A DNA stretch of 26,747 bases from Nonomuraea sp. (lineage in GTDB: Bacteria; Actinomycetota; Actinomycetes; Streptosporangiales; Streptosporangiaceae): positions 1 through 26,747 of the forward strand of contig JABFVJ010000474.1 in the NCBI GenBank assembly GCA_013362835.1, given 5' to 3'. Position 1 is the stretch's first letter; every line of letters begins with the position of its first letter. Below are positions 1 through 9,115 of the stretch, one piece after another. The position numbers were made by a program, and so were the translations under genes. Below the pieces are notes generated by a model that did not search any database, had not been told where the DNA came from, and was given only the letters and a program-made list of their open reading frames with translations.

Positions 1-960
1 GGGCACCTGATCACCGAGCACGGGCAGGGGGCCGAGCCGTATCCCGCCGGTGAGCCGTCGCCGCCCGCGCGGCGGCGCCGGGTCAAGGTGTGGCTCGCGC
101 TGGCCGCCGCCGTCGTCATGCTCGCGGTCGCCGTCCTCGCGGCCCTGGCGAACGGCTGGTCGCCGCTGGCGCTCAGGCAGGAGGTCGAACCGACCCCCAC
201 GGCGGGCGAGAAGTCCCCGAAGCCGCCCACGTACTCGTCGGTCGTCGACAAGGTCGCACAGACCGGGAAGATCGTGATCGGGGTGAAGGGCGACCTGCCG
301 GGCGTCGGGCTGCAGAACGGCGGCGAGTTCGACGGGTTCGACGTCGAGGTGGCCAGGCTCGTGGCCGCCGCGCTCGGGGCCGAGGAAACCACGTTCACCC
401 GGGTCAGCAGGAGCGACAGGGCGGGCGCGCTGGCCGAGGGGCGGGTCGACCTCGTCGTCGCCACGTACTCGGTGGACAAGAGCGAGACCGAGTTCGCCGG
501 CCCCTACTACGTGGCCCACCACGACGTGCTGGTCCGCGCGGGCGCGGGCATCGAGTCGCTCGACGACCTGAAGGGCAAGAAGATCTGCGCGCCCGACAGC
601 CCTTCGGTCGGCGAGGTGCAGGGCAAGGTGAAGGTCGAGCCCGTGACGGCCAGTGACTACGCCGAGTGCATGGACATGCTGGAGAAGGGCGAGGTCGACG
701 CCGTGCCCGGCGACGACCTCATCCTCGCCGGGTTCGCCAGCCGGGAGAACCTGCGTTACAAGGTGCTCGGCGCCAAGCTGAACAACGAGCGCTACGCCGT
801 CGGCATCAGGAACGGCGACGCGAAGACCTGCAACGCGATCAAGGGCGTCATCGCCGACCTCTATCGCAAGGGCACCATCAAGCAACTCCTGACCAGGCGT
901 TTCGCCAAGGTCGATTTCACACCCGAGTTGAAGGTGCCCGCGATGGAACCCTGCGGATGA
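1..960 (+). CDS. Membrane-anchored family-3 solute-binding protein, 5'-truncated by window start
   Basis: The frame is open from base 1, so the N-terminus lies outside the window; 319 residues are visible. The first ~29 are hydrophilic and end in a cluster of four arginines. One hydrophobic helix follows (visible residues ~30-50), then a Pro/Thr/Lys-rich linker and a periplasmic-binding-protein fold of the amino-acid type (SBP_bac_3). Family traits include the IVIGVKGDLPG opening strand, the FDGFDVEVARLVAAALG segment, and LDDLKGKKICAPDSPS at the start of lobe 2. No lipobox is present, so the binding domain is probably held outside the cell by a type II signal anchor, with arginines inside. 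A GTG at 88 would start exactly at the helix, but the open frame upstream and the arginine cluster argue that the protein is longer. No permease or ATPase gene is adjacent, so a sensory role is as likely as transport. The ligand is unknown. Confidence 0.8.
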   Translation, partial: GHLITEHGQGAEPYPAGEPSPPARRRRVKVWLALAAAVVMLAVAVLAALANGWSPLALRQEVEPTPTAGEKSPKPPTYSSVVDKVAQTGKIVIGVKGDLPGVGLQNGGEFDGFDVEVARLVAAALGAEETTFTRVSRSDRAGALAEGRVDLVVATYSVDKSETEFAGPYYVAHHDVLVRAGAGIESLDDLKGKKICAPDSPSVGEVQGKVKVEPVTASDYAECMDMLEKGEVDAVPGDDLILAGFASRENLRYKVLGAKLNNERYAVGIRNGDAKTCNAIKGVIADLYRKGTIKQLLTRRFAKVDFTPELKVPAMEPCG

Positions 961-1007
961 CGAGCGGGTAACATCCGAAGGTCCAACGATTCCATCCTGC
1001 GAGTTAG

Positions 1008-1991
<984 letters not shown>

Positions 1992-2004
1992 CCGCGAGAG
2001 CGAC

Positions 2005-2040
2005 GGACGCGCGTCCTCGACGAGCCGAGGGCGCGCGTTC
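2005..2040. terminator. Bidirectional hairpin terminator between mdh and the MFS gene
   Basis: Bases 2005-2019 pair with 2026-2040 around a six-base loop. This gives a 15-bp stem with two G-T(U) wobbles. It sits between the stop codons of two convergent genes. There is no T-run, which is usual for GC-rich actinobacterial terminators. Confidence 0.75.
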
Positions 2041-2049
2041 CGCATGTGG

Positions 2050-3276
2050 TCAGGCGGGCTGGGCCGTACGCGGGTCCGGGTCGGCGACGCGGGTGCGTTC
2101 GGCCCAGCGGGTGACCGGGGGCACGGCGAGCCCGGCCGCGAGGAAGAGCACGCCGAACAGCAGCCAGCCCGGCAGCCCCCACCCGACGATGACCGTGGTC
2201 ATGACCGCCGGGACGACGATGTTGGACACCTGCTGGCCCATCCCGTACAGGCCCTGGTACTGGCCGAGGGCGTGCGCGGGCGCGAGCTCGTACGACAGCC
2301 CCCACGACCCGGCGGCCTGCAGCAGCTCCCCGAAGACGTGCAGCAGCGCGCCGCCGAGGAGGGCGACGACCGCCACCCAGGCCGGCTGCCCGGCGGCCAG
2401 GGCCAGCAGCACGCACGCGAGCAGCAGGAACACGCCCGACCGGCGCTGGGCGCGGGCGGCGCCCAAGGCGTCGTCGGTGCCCCGGCTGAGCCGCACCTGC
2501 AGGAGCGTGACGGTGACGGTGTTGACCATGGCGACCACCGCCACCGTCCACGTGGGGGCCGACGTACGGCCCGCGACCCAGAGCGGGATGGCGATGGTGA
2601 GCAGCCCGTTCTGCATGAACAGCACCGCGTTGAGCAGCGCGAGCACCGCGTACGGACGGTCGCGCAGCACGATCCAGACCGGCCCGCCCGACGTCCGCGC
2701 GACCGGCTCGACCCGCGGCACCCGGAACGACAGCGCCGCGCTCGCGAGATAGCAGGCCGAGCAGCCGAAGATCATCGCCAGGTACACCGGCCGGCTGTCG
2801 AAGTGCAGCGCGGCCCCGGCGCCGAGGCCGCCGAGCGACCAGCCGACGTTGGTGACCGCCCGCAGGTACGCCCGCACCCGCACCCGGTCGGGACCCGGCA
2901 CCGCGCCCCCGACCAGCGCGGCTCGCGCGGTGCCCTCCGCCGCCTCGCTGAACGTCACCAGACTGGCCACCACGACGAACCCGGCGAACCCCGACACCAC
3001 CGAGTACACCGCGACCAGCACCCCACCCGCGGCGGAGAAGGCGATCTGCACCCCGCGCGGCCCCACCAGGTCGGCCAGCCGCCCGGCGGGCAGCCCGGCG
3101 GCGAGCCCGACGGCCGCGGCGATCGTCATCCCCAGCCCGATCTCCCCGTCGGACAGCCCCACGGACAGCTTGAAGAACAGCACGCTCACCGTGATGAACA
3201 GGCCGCGGCCGATGGAACGCAGGAGCGTGGCGTACGTGAGCGCGCGGACGGGCCCACTCTCAGGGAGGAGTGACAC
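2050..3276 (-). CDS. MFS transporter (12-helix type)
   Basis: A 408-residue integral membrane protein with about twelve hydrophobic segments. The loop between helices 2 and 3, with GRLADLVGPRGV (about residues 65-76), is the degenerate MFS motif A (GxLaDrxGrrxv). It belongs to the broad drug/metabolite:H+ antiporter-like MFS group; the substrate cannot be read from sequence. The GTG at 3276 has no Shine-Dalgarno sequence. A -10-like TACCCT (minus strand, 3288-3283) lies six bases upstream, so a leaderless transcript is plausible. It is convergent with mdh and shares its terminator. The upstream neighbour on the same strand is a tiny ORF and then galE, with no functional link visible. Confidence 0.88.
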   Translation of the reverse strand: MSLLPESGPVRALTYATLLRSIGRGLFITVSVLFFKLSVGLSDGEIGLGMTIAAAVGLAAGLPAGRLADLVGPRGVQIAFSAAGGVLVAVYSVVSGFAGFVVVASLVTFSEAAEGTARAALVGGAVPGPDRVRVRAYLRAVTNVGWSLGGLGAGAALHFDSRPVYLAMIFGCSACYLASAALSFRVPRVEPVARTSGGPVWIVLRDRPYAVLALLNAVLFMQNGLLTIAIPLWVAGRTSAPTWTVAVVAMVNTVTVTLLQVRLSRGTDDALGAARAQRRSGVFLLLACVLLALAAGQPAWVAVVALLGGALLHVFGELLQAAGSWGLSYELAPAHALGQYQGLYGMGQQVSNIVVPAVMTTVIVGWGLPGWLLFGVLFLAAGLAVPPVTRWAERTRVADPDPRTAQPA

Positions 3277-3303
3277 GGCGAAAGGGTACTGGTCACCCGA
3301 TAT

Positions 3304-3456
3304 TTACGTTTTGTCCACCCCGGCGCAGGACGCCGGCGGGACGGCGGGCGCCGGCGAGGAGGTCGCGAAGAGCACGCCCGCGGCCGCCGTGAGACTGCCG
3401 GCCATGATGAGGACGCCGAAGAGCACCTTCGTGACCCTTGGTGAAAAGCTCCTCAC
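3304..3456 (-). CDS. Possible 50-residue exported or membrane peptide
   Basis: A GTG-initiated frame of 50 codons fills most of the gap between the MFS gene and galE and starts 34 bases after the galE stop. The peptide begins with basic residues (RSFSPRVTK), then has a hydrophobic stretch (VLFGVLIMAGSLTAAAGVLF) and an Ala/Pro-rich tail with one Cys, ending CAGVDKT. This looks like a signal peptide or single helix with a short exported tail. An in-frame TGA lies four codons upstream, fixing the 5' limit. No Shine-Dalgarno sequence is visible before the GTG. I recognise no family. It could be translated from the galE mRNA, or could be chance; the coding-like composition is the main support. Confidence 0.4.
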   Translation of the reverse strand: MRSFSPRVTKVLFGVLIMAGSLTAAAGVLFATSSPAPAVPPASCAGVDKT

Positions 3457-3490
3457 ATTTGGGTATCACAGCACATTATCGCCGTCCGTA

Positions 3491-4441
3491 TTAGCTGTTT
3501 CCAGGAAGTGCCGCCCAAGCGTCGGAAACGATGTCCCGCAGCGCCGCCCGCTCGGCCTTCCACCCCAGCTCGCGCTGGATCTTGGCGGACGAGGCCACCA
3601 GCACGGCCGGATCGCCCGCACGGCGCTCCCCGACGACGGCCGGGATCTCGTGACCGGTGACCTCGCGGCAGACGGAGATCACCTCCTGCACGGAGAACCC
3701 GGTGCCGCTGCCCAGGTTGTAGATCTTGTGCTCGCCCTCCGCGACCGCCTCCAGCGCCAGCAGGTGCGCCCGCGCCAGGTCGCCGACGTGCACGTAGTCG
3801 CGCACGCAGGTGCCGTCGGCGGTGGGGTAGTCGGTGCCGAACACGCTCACCGAGTCGCGCTCGCCCGTGGCGACCTTGAGCACGTTCGGGATGAGGTGGG
3901 TCTCGACGGCGTGCCGCTCGCGGAAGCGGCCGTAGGCGCCGGCCACGTTGAAGTAGCGCAGGCTCACCGCGCCGAGGCCGCGCACGCCCGCGTAGGCGCT
4001 GAGCGCCGTGTCCACGGCCAGCTTCGAGGCGCCGTAGGGGTTGGTCGGGCGCGTCGGGTCGCTCTCCTCGATCGGGGAGCGCTCGGGCTCGCCGTACGTG
4101 GCCGCCGTGGAGGAGAAGACGATCCTGCGTACGCCCTGGTCGCGCATGGCGTCGAGGAGGGCCAGGGTGCCGCCCAGGTTGTTCGCCCAGTAGAGCCCCG
4201 GCTGCCGCACCGACTCGCCCACCAGCGACTTGGCCGCGAAGTGCAGCACCGCGTCCACGCCGTCGAGCGCGTCGTGCGCCTCGGTGATCGAGCCGCGCAC
4301 GAAACGCGCCCCCTCGGGCACCGCGTCCTCGTGCCCCGTGGACAGGTCGTCGAGCACGGTCACGTCGTGTCCCGCCTCGACGAGCTGCGCTGCCACGACA
4401 CTGCCGACATATCCGGCACCACCGGTCACCAACAGCCTCAT
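3491..4441 (-). CDS. galE: UDP-glucose 4-epimerase
   Basis: Interconverts UDP-glucose and UDP-galactose using tightly bound NAD; cytosolic; serves the Leloir pathway and supplies galactosyl units for cell-surface glycans. The 316 residues are typical. The NAD motif TGGAGYVG is at 6-13. The catalytic SDR elements are SST at 110-112 and Tyr136-x3-Lys140 (YGASK). LRYFNVAGA and [12 protein letters not shown] are family hallmarks. I chose the ATG at 4441, not the GTG six bases upstream, because AGGAG (minus strand, 4451-4447) lies five bases before that ATG and overlaps the GTG. The upstream bases are AT-rich (TATATA at 4461-4456 on the minus strand), consistent with a promoter. It stands apart from other galactose genes. 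Confidence 0.95.
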   Translation of the reverse strand: MRLLVTGGAGYVGSVVAAQLVEAGHDVTVLDDLSTGHEDAVPEGARFVRGSITEAHDALDGVDAVLHFAAKSLVGESVRQPGLYWANNLGGTLALLDAMRDQGVRRIVFSSTAATYGEPERSPIEESDPTRPTNPYGASKLAVDTALSAYAGVRGLGAVSLRYFNVAGAYGRFRERHAVETHLIPNVLKVATGERDSVSVFGTDYPTADGTCVRDYVHVGDLARAHLLALEAVAEGEHKIYNLGSGTGFSVQEVISVCREVTGHEIPAVVGERRAGDPAVLVASSAKIQRELGWKAERAALRDIVSDAWAALPGNS

Positions 4442-4527
4442 GTGCACTCCTGTTTATATATGTTTGATTTTGTACGGCTTGCCGTTCAGCATACGCGGGA
4501 AACCCGCCGAGTACGCTGCCAACCACC

Positions 4528-5841
4528 ATGTTTGACACCGTCGGGGCGAACATCGCCCTGGTCCTGCTCTTCATCCTGGTCGGCGGGTTCTTCGCCGCCG
4601 CCGAGATCGCGATGGTCTCCCTCCGCGAGAGCCAGGTCCGCAAACTCGCCCAGCGCGGCCGCCGTGGCGAGCGGGTGGCCAAGCTCGCCCGCGACCCCAA
4701 CCGGTTCCTGTCGGCCGTCCAGATCGGCGTGACCGTGGCCACGATGCTCTCGGCCGCGTTCGGCGCCGACCGGCTCGGCATGGAGCTCGTCCCGCTGCTC
4801 GAACGCTGGCGGGTGCCGCACGCCGTCGCCCCCGTGCTCGCGCTGGTGCTGGTGACGCTGGCCATCTCGTACGTCTCCCTGGTCCTCGGCGAGCTGGCCC
4901 CCAAGCGGCTGGCCCTGCAACGGGCCGAGGGCCTGTCGCTGTTCGTCGCCCCCTTCCTCGACCGGATCGCCTCCCTGTCGCGCCCGATCATCTGGATGCT
5001 CTCGAAGTCCACCGACCTGGTGGTGCGGCTGCTCGGCGGCAACCCCCAGGCCGACAGGGAGGAGGTCACCACCGAGGAGCTGCGCGACATGGTCGTCGGG
5101 CACGCCGAACTCACCGCCGACGAGCGCAAGCTCATCGCCGAGGTGTTCGCCGCCGGCAAACGCCAGCTCCGCGAGGTCATGCTGCCCCGCACCGAGGTCG
5201 AGTTCATGGACGCCGACACGCCGCTCGCCGAGGCCGCGAACCTGGCCGCCGCGCTCCCGCACTCCCGCTTCCCCGTCTACCGCGAGTCATACGATGAGAT
5301 CATCGGTTTCGTCCACGTACGCGACCTGCTCGACCCCGAGCTGATCGGCCGTACCGAGCCCATCAGCGTGGTCGTCCCGATCCGGCCCGCCAAGTTCGTG
5401 CCCGCCTCCAAGCGCCTGCTGAGCACCCTGAACGAGCTGCGCGACGAGGGCCAGCACCTCGCCATCGTGGTCGACGAGTACGGCGGCACCGCCGGCATCG
5501 TCACCATGGAAGACCTCGTCGAGGAGCTGATCGGCGACATCAGGGACGAGTACGACGTCGAGGAGGACACCGTGGTCCTGCCCGCCGGCGAGATCGAGAT
5601 CGACGGCCTGACGAACCTCAACGACTTCGCCACCGAGACCGGCGTCCGCCTCCCCGACGGCCCGTACGAGACGCTGGCCGGGTTCGTGATGGCCATGCTG
5701 GGGCACGTCCCGGCGGTCGGCGAGCGGGTGGAGATCGCGGGCTTCGAGCTGTCGGTCACCGAGCTCGACGGACGCCGGATCGCGCGGGTGAGGGTGAAAC
5801 GCCGGGCGCACGTCGAGTCGCCGCCCGAGCAGGATTCCTGA
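4528..5841 (+). CDS. CNNM/CBS/CorC-type transmembrane protein (hemolysin C family)
   Basis: A 437-residue protein with three parts in order. First is a DUF21/CNNM membrane domain (about residues 1-190), opening with a hydrophobic helix and the conserved [13 protein letters not shown] (21-33). Next is a pair of CBS domains (about 210-335), including [22 protein letters not shown] and [25 protein letters not shown]. Last is a CorC/HlyC C-terminal domain (about 345-425). Relatives handle Mg2+/Co2+ export or homeostasis, and the CBS pair commonly binds adenine nucleotides; the old 'hemolysin' name is misleading. There is no Shine-Dalgarno sequence before the ATG at 4528, and TACGCT at 4512-4517 could be a -10 giving a very short leader. 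It is followed after 14 bases by trpS and may be co-transcribed with it. Confidence 0.92.
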   Translation: MFDTVGANIALVLLFILVGGFFAAAEIAMVSLRESQVRKLAQRGRRGERVAKLARDPNRFLSAVQIGVTVATMLSAAFGADRLGMELVPLLERWRVPHAVAPVLALVLVTLAISYVSLVLGELAPKRLALQRAEGLSLFVAPFLDRIASLSRPIIWMLSKSTDLVVRLLGGNPQADREEVTTEELRDMVVGHAELTADERKLIAEVFAAGKRQLREVMLPRTEVEFMDADTPLAEAANLAAALPHSRFPVYRESYDEIIGFVHVRDLLDPELIGRTEPISVVVPIRPAKFVPASKRLLSTLNELRDEGQHLAIVVDEYGGTAGIVTMEDLVEELIGDIRDEYDVEEDTVVLPAGEIEIDGLTNLNDFATETGVRLPDGPYETLAGFVMAMLGHVPAVGERVEIAGFELSVTELDGRRIARVRVKRRAHVESPPEQDS

Positions 5842-5855
5842 CACAATTGCCTGCT

Positions 5856-6860
5856 ATGGCCAGACCTCGTGTTCTCTCCGGCATCCAGCCCACGGCGGAC
5901 TCCTTCCACCTGGGCAACTACCTGGGTGCGGTTCGTCAGTGGGTCACGATGCAGGAGACCCACGACGCGTTCTACTGCGTGGTCGACCTCCACGCGATCA
6001 CCGTGCCGACGGAGGCCGCCGCCCTGCGCAGGCGCAGCCGCGTGGCCGCCGCGCAGCTCTTCGCCGCCGGGCTCGACGCCGAGCGCTCGACCGTCTTCGT
6101 GCAGTCGCACGTGCGCGAGCACACCGAGCTCGCCTGGATCCTCAACTGCCTCACCGGCATGGGCGAAGCCGCGAGGATGACGCAGTTCAAGGACAAGTCG
6201 GCCAAGTTCGGAGAGAGCGCGGCCAGCGTCGGGCTGTTCACCTACCCGATCCTCCAGGCCGCCGACATCCTGCTCTACCAGGCCAACGCCGTGCCGGTGG
6301 GCGCCGACCAGAAGCAGCACCTGGAGCTCACCCGCGACCTCGGCCAGCGCTTCAACCACCGCTACGGCGACACGTTCACGCTGCCCGACCCGTACATCCT
6401 CAAGGAGGTCGAGAAGATCACCGACCTCCAGGACCCGACGGCGAAGATGTCGAAGTCCTCCTCCAGCCCCGCGGGCATCCTCGACGTGCTGGAGCAGCCG
6501 GGGCCGCTGCGCAAGAAGGTCATGCGCGCGGTGACCGACACGGGGTCGGAGGTCCTGTTCGACGAGGAGAACAAGCCGGGCATCTCCAACCTGCTGCGCA
6601 TCCAGTCGGCGCTGACCGGCACCCCCATCCCCGAGCTCGTCGCCCGCTACGAGGGGCAGGGCTACGGCACGTTCAAGAAGGACGTGGCGGAGGCGGTCGT
6701 CGAGGCGTTCACGCCGATCAGGGAGCGCACGGAGAAGCTGCTCGCCGACGAGGCCGAGCTCGACCGGCTGCTGTCCGTCGGGGCCGAGCGCGCGTCGGCG
6801 GTGGCCAGGAAGACGATGGCCGAGGTCCGCGACCGCGTCGGCTTCCTGCCCAAGCTCTAG
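5856..6860 (+). CDS. trpS: Tryptophanyl-tRNA synthetase
   Basis: Charges tRNA-Trp with tryptophan using ATP. A class I synthetase of 334 residues, the usual bacterial length. The HIGH-type signature is HLGN at 18-21 and KMSKS is at 197-201; [16 protein letters not shown] and [16 protein letters not shown] are standard. The frame could open at a TTG nine bases earlier, but the ATG at 5856 gives the conserved start [13 protein letters not shown]. There is no Shine-Dalgarno sequence. CACAAT at 5843-5848 lies seven bases before the ATG and resembles a -10 for a leaderless message, although no good -35 is seen. It lies 14 bases after the CNNM gene. Confidence 0.96.
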   Translation: MARPRVLSGIQPTADSFHLGNYLGAVRQWVTMQETHDAFYCVVDLHAITVPTEAAALRRRSRVAAAQLFAAGLDAERSTVFVQSHVREHTELAWILNCLTGMGEAARMTQFKDKSAKFGESAASVGLFTYPILQAADILLYQANAVPVGADQKQHLELTRDLGQRFNHRYGDTFTLPDPYILKEVEKITDLQDPTAKMSKSSSSPAGILDVLEQPGPLRKKVMRAVTDTGSEVLFDEENKPGISNLLRIQSALTGTPIPELVARYEGQGYGTFKKDVAEAVVEAFTPIRERTEKLLADEAELDRLLSVGAERASAVARKTMAEVRDRVGFLPKL

Positions 6861-6886
6861 CCGTCCGCTCCGGCCGTCCGCTCCGG
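6861..6886 (+). repeat. Tandem 13-base repeat after trpS
   Basis: CCGTCCGCTCCGG occurs twice back to back directly after the trpS stop, and a third copy begins but decays. It is probably slippage in non-coding DNA; no function is apparent. Confidence 0.6.
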
Positions 6887-6898
6887 CCGTACGTGGAC

Positions 6899-6922
6899 GG
6901 GGCCCGCACTCGGACGGGCCCC
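6899..6922. terminator. Hairpin between trpS and the convergent 65-residue gene
   Basis: GGGGCCCG (6899-6906) pairs perfectly with CGGGCCCC (6915-6922) around an eight-base loop. It lies between convergent stops at 6860 and 6931, so it can serve both genes. There is no T-run. Confidence 0.7.
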
Positions 6923-6930
6923 ACCTCGGC

Positions 6931-7128
6931 TCAGGCCGGCGTCCGGTCGAGCGGCCGCACCCGCAGGCGGGCCCGCAGCGCCGCCAGACTCCGCCCGGTG
7001 AGCCGGGTGTCGCCGGAAACGGCCGTCCAGCCCGATCGTCCCCGGCTGAACGCCCATCCGGGGAACTCCCGCATGGCCTGCTCAAGCAGGCGTTCCATGA
7101 CGACATCAGCACTCGGCGCTCTGGTCAT
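6931..7128 (-). CDS. Small protein of unknown function (65 residues)
   Basis: A 65-residue frame beginning MTRAPSADVVMERLLEQAM, then GWAFSRGRSGWTAVSGD and LTGRSLAALRARLR. The order of a short amphipathic helix, two strands carrying Trp residues and a final helix looks like a compact real fold and is unlike antisense noise. I recognise no named family, though small proteins of this general shape sit beside XRE regulators in many actinomycetes. It lies 85 bases downstream of the XRE regulator on the same strand and could be its partner or share its transcript. There is no clear Shine-Dalgarno sequence before the ATG at 7128; an internal ATG at 7098 is an alternative start. It ends before a hairpin. 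Confidence 0.65.
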   Translation of the reverse strand: MTRAPSADVVMERLLEQAMREFPGWAFSRGRSGWTAVSGDTRLTGRSLAALRARLRVRPLDRTPA

Positions 7129-7197
7129 GAACGCACCGTGCCATGGTCGTGCCTCAGCGTGACGAACCGAGGCGAAAGAACTCCGCGTTCGGTCGAG

Positions 7198-7214
7198 GCG
7201 AACTCAGAGTTCGC
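7198..7214. promoter_or_regulatory. 17-bp palindrome just after the XRE gene
   Basis: GCGAACTC and GAGTTCGC flank a single central base, touching the last base of the XRE stop codon. The near-perfect dyad with almost no loop looks more like a protein-binding site for the downstream 65-residue gene than like a terminator. The role is inferred. Confidence 0.4.
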
Positions 7215-8401
7215 TACAGGTGGATGTTGTGGCGTTCGGCGAGGAAGCGCACCTCCGGCGCCCACGACGGCCTGGCGCGGCGCACCAGCGAGCGGACCAT
7301 CTCCCGCAGCAGCAGCTTGTGGTCGAGCTCCTCGGGGCTCTCGCGCTCGATCCGCAGCAGGTAGACCAGGCTCGCCGCGTCGTCGCCGAGGTCCTCGCAG
7401 GCGCGGGCCACATGGCACAGGTGCGTGGTGCGCCGCTCGATGGACGGGGTCCTGCGCAGGTCGATGTCGTCGGCGAGCTGCAGGACGGCCTCGGGACGGC
7501 CGGTGTCGTTCTCGATGCTGGCCATGTGGATGGCCACGTTCGTGGGGCCGAAGAAGGCCAGGTCGTAGGCGTCGGACCGGTCGTCCACGCGTTCGGCGAG
7601 CCGGGCGGCCGGGCCGCGTACGGTCTCCCTGGCCTCGTCGTCGTCGCCCGCGCGGGCGGCGCTGATGGCGGCGAGCAGGTGGAGCGCGCCGAGCGCCTTG
7701 ATGTGGCGGTCGTCGCCGCCCGCGACGTGGGGTTCGAGGATCTCGATGCCGCGCTGGGCGACGTCGTGGGCGATCTGGTGCATGTCGTCGGAGAGCATCG
7801 ACTGCCCGAGGTTCCAGTGGGCCCAGGCGAGCATCAGCGGGTCGGCGGACTCCTCGGCGTAACGCAGGGCGCGGTCGGCGGCGAGGTGGGCGAGATCGAC
7901 CCGTTGAAGGTGCTTGAGCACGCCCCTGGCCAGCATGTACGCGTCGGTCGCCGCACGGTAGGCGGCCCGCGAGCGCTCGGCCACCAGGGTCTCGGCGTCG
8001 GAGATCAGCCCCGGCAGCGCCGCCATCAGGATCGAGTAGCGGCGCGGCGAGGTGAACCAGGCGCCGCGCGCCGCCGCGACCCGCTCCGACAGCTGCTCGG
8101 CGTCGGGGGGTTCGAGGTCGGGCGCGGTGCGGCAGGCGAACAGGGCCCGCTCGATGTCGCTGATCTGCGGTCTGCTCGGCTCGTGGGAGTCGCGCGGGGT
8201 CTCGCCGAGCAGCACGGCCGTGCGTACGCCGAGGACCTTGGCGATCTCGCGGAGAAGGGGCAGTGAGGGGGTGCGTTTGCCGTGTTCGATCAGTTCGATG
8301 TGGCGGGTGGTGCAGCCGGACTGGGTCGCCAGCGCGGTCGTGCTCATGCCCCTTCGTTCGCGCTGGAGTCTGACCATCTGCCCGGTGCTGATTTCGGTCA
8401 T
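7214..8401 (-). CDS. XRE-family helix-turn-helix regulator with helical-repeat C-terminus
   Basis: A 395-residue cytosolic regulator. Residues ~8-62 form an HTH_3/XRE DNA-binding domain (MVRLQRERRGMSTTALATQSG, then RHIELIEHGKRTPSLPLLREIAKVLGV). The remaining ~300 residues are almost all alpha-helical and rich in Ala/Leu/Arg, with paired-helix periodicity as in TPR-like effector domains of large actinobacterial XRE regulators. The ligand or peptide signal is unknown. The start at 8401 is chosen because AGGAGG (minus strand, 8417-8412) lies ten bases upstream, whereas the longer frame from 8437 begins before that site. TAGCCT on the minus strand near 8446-8441 could be its -10. The downstream 65-residue gene is the likeliest partner. 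Confidence 0.85.
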   Translation of the reverse strand: MTEISTGQMVRLQRERRGMSTTALATQSGCTTRHIELIEHGKRTPSLPLLREIAKVLGVRTAVLLGETPRDSHEPSRPQISDIERALFACRTAPDLEPPDAEQLSERVAAARGAWFTSPRRYSILMAALPGLISDAETLVAERSRAAYRAATDAYMLARGVLKHLQRVDLAHLAADRALRYAEESADPLMLAWAHWNLGQSMLSDDMHQIAHDVAQRGIEILEPHVAGGDDRHIKALGALHLLAAISAARAGDDDEARETVRGPAARLAERVDDRSDAYDLAFFGPTNVAIHMASIENDTGRPEAVLQLADDIDLRRTPSIERRTTHLCHVARACEDLGDDAASLVYLLRIERESPEELDHKLLLREMVRSLVRRARPSWAPEVRFLAERHNIHL

Positions 8402-8547
8402 GGGCGTGACGCCTCCTGGCTTGGTCCCAACACCCACAGGCTAGGGTGCCGCGACCCCGCCTGCCATGCGTTCCCCCCGGTCAGGCGGTACGTCGGCAAG
8501 CTCCCACGCTTCGGCTTTCACTCCTCTTTGCCCTCTTTTGGGACGGT

Positions 8548-9054
8548 CTAGCGGAACCGGCGGCGGCCGGCGAACGCCAGCACCTCGCGGAGCGCGTCGG
8601 CCGCCGCCCGTACGCTCTCCTCGGGCACCCCGGCCAGCACCTCCTCGTGCGCGCGCCCCGACACTTCGAGCGCCGCCGAGGCCGTGCGCATGCCCTCGGG
8701 CGTGAGCTGCACCCACCGGCTGCGCGCGTCGCCCGCGTTGGCCTCGCGCTCCACGTAGCCCGCCGCCGTCAGCCGCTGCAACACGTTGCTGGTGCCGCCG
8801 GAGGTCAGCAGCAGCGCCTTGGACAGCTCGCTCGGCTTCATCCGGTGCGGCGGCGCCGTACGCGCGAGCGCGGCCAGCACGTCGAACTCGGCGTAGGTCA
8901 GCCCCAGCTCGGCCAGCTCAGCCTTGATCGTCTGCTCGAAGAGCAGGTGCAGCCGGGACGTGCGCTTGCTGAGCTCCAGGCCGGCGATGAGCGACGACGA
9001 CAGCCCGGACTCCTCCCAGCGCGGGACCATCGCATCGATCTCATCCGGTTTCAC
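8548..9054 (-). CDS. MarR-family transcriptional regulator, divergent from amidohydrolase
   Basis: A 168-residue winged-helix repressor. The recognition region is MKPSELSKALLLTSGGTSNVLQRL (~72-95) and the wing is VEREANAGDARSRWVQLTPEG (~101-121) with the family's D-x-R. The helices at both ends form the dimer interface. The GTG at 9054 is preferred because TATCCT (minus strand, 9067-9062) ends seven bases before it, fitting a leaderless mRNA; an ATG at 9030 is the alternative. The frame extends further upstream but then crosses the divergent gene. The gene is divergent from the amidohydrolase with two palindromes between them, so the usual MarR arrangement applies: it probably represses itself and the hydrolase until a small, perhaps aromatic, ligand binds. 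Confidence 0.88.
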   Translation of the reverse strand: MKPDEIDAMVPRWEESGLSSSLIAGLELSKRTSRLHLLFEQTIKAELAELGLTYAEFDVLAALARTAPPHRMKPSELSKALLLTSGGTSNVLQRLTAAGYVEREANAGDARSRWVQLTPEGMRTASAALEVSGRAHEEVLAGVPEESVRAAADALREVLAFAGRRRFR

Positions 9055-9079
9055 CTCACCGAGGATACTCAGAGTCAGA

Positions 9080-9108
9080 TTGCTTTTCGAAAAGCTTCTC
9101 ATTAAGCT
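9080..9108 (+). promoter_or_regulatory. Promoter for the amidohydrolase gene (leaderless)
   Basis: TTGCTT (9080-9085) and TAAGCT (9103-9108) are separated by 17 bases. The expected transcription start coincides with the ATG at 9116, and no Shine-Dalgarno sequence is present. Confidence 0.5.
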
Positions 9109-9112
9109 TTCC
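9082..9112. promoter_or_regulatory. Overlapping palindromes, candidate MarR operator
   Basis: GCTTTTCGAAAAGC (9082-9095) is a perfect 14-bp palindrome. A second inverted repeat overlaps it: GAAAAGCTT (9089-9097) against AAGCTTTCC (9104-9112), eight of nine pairs with a six-base spacer. Both lie inside the promoter proposed for the amidohydrolase. Binding there would block RNA polymerase. Confidence 0.6.
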
Positions 9113-9115
9113 GGC

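Noticed and set aside
8438..8464. Eight-residue ORF (MAGGVAAP) upstream of the XRE gene as a leader peptide
   Set aside because: A G-rich run precedes the ATG, but the frame ends over the probable -10 region of the XRE gene, so it is unlikely to be in the transcript.
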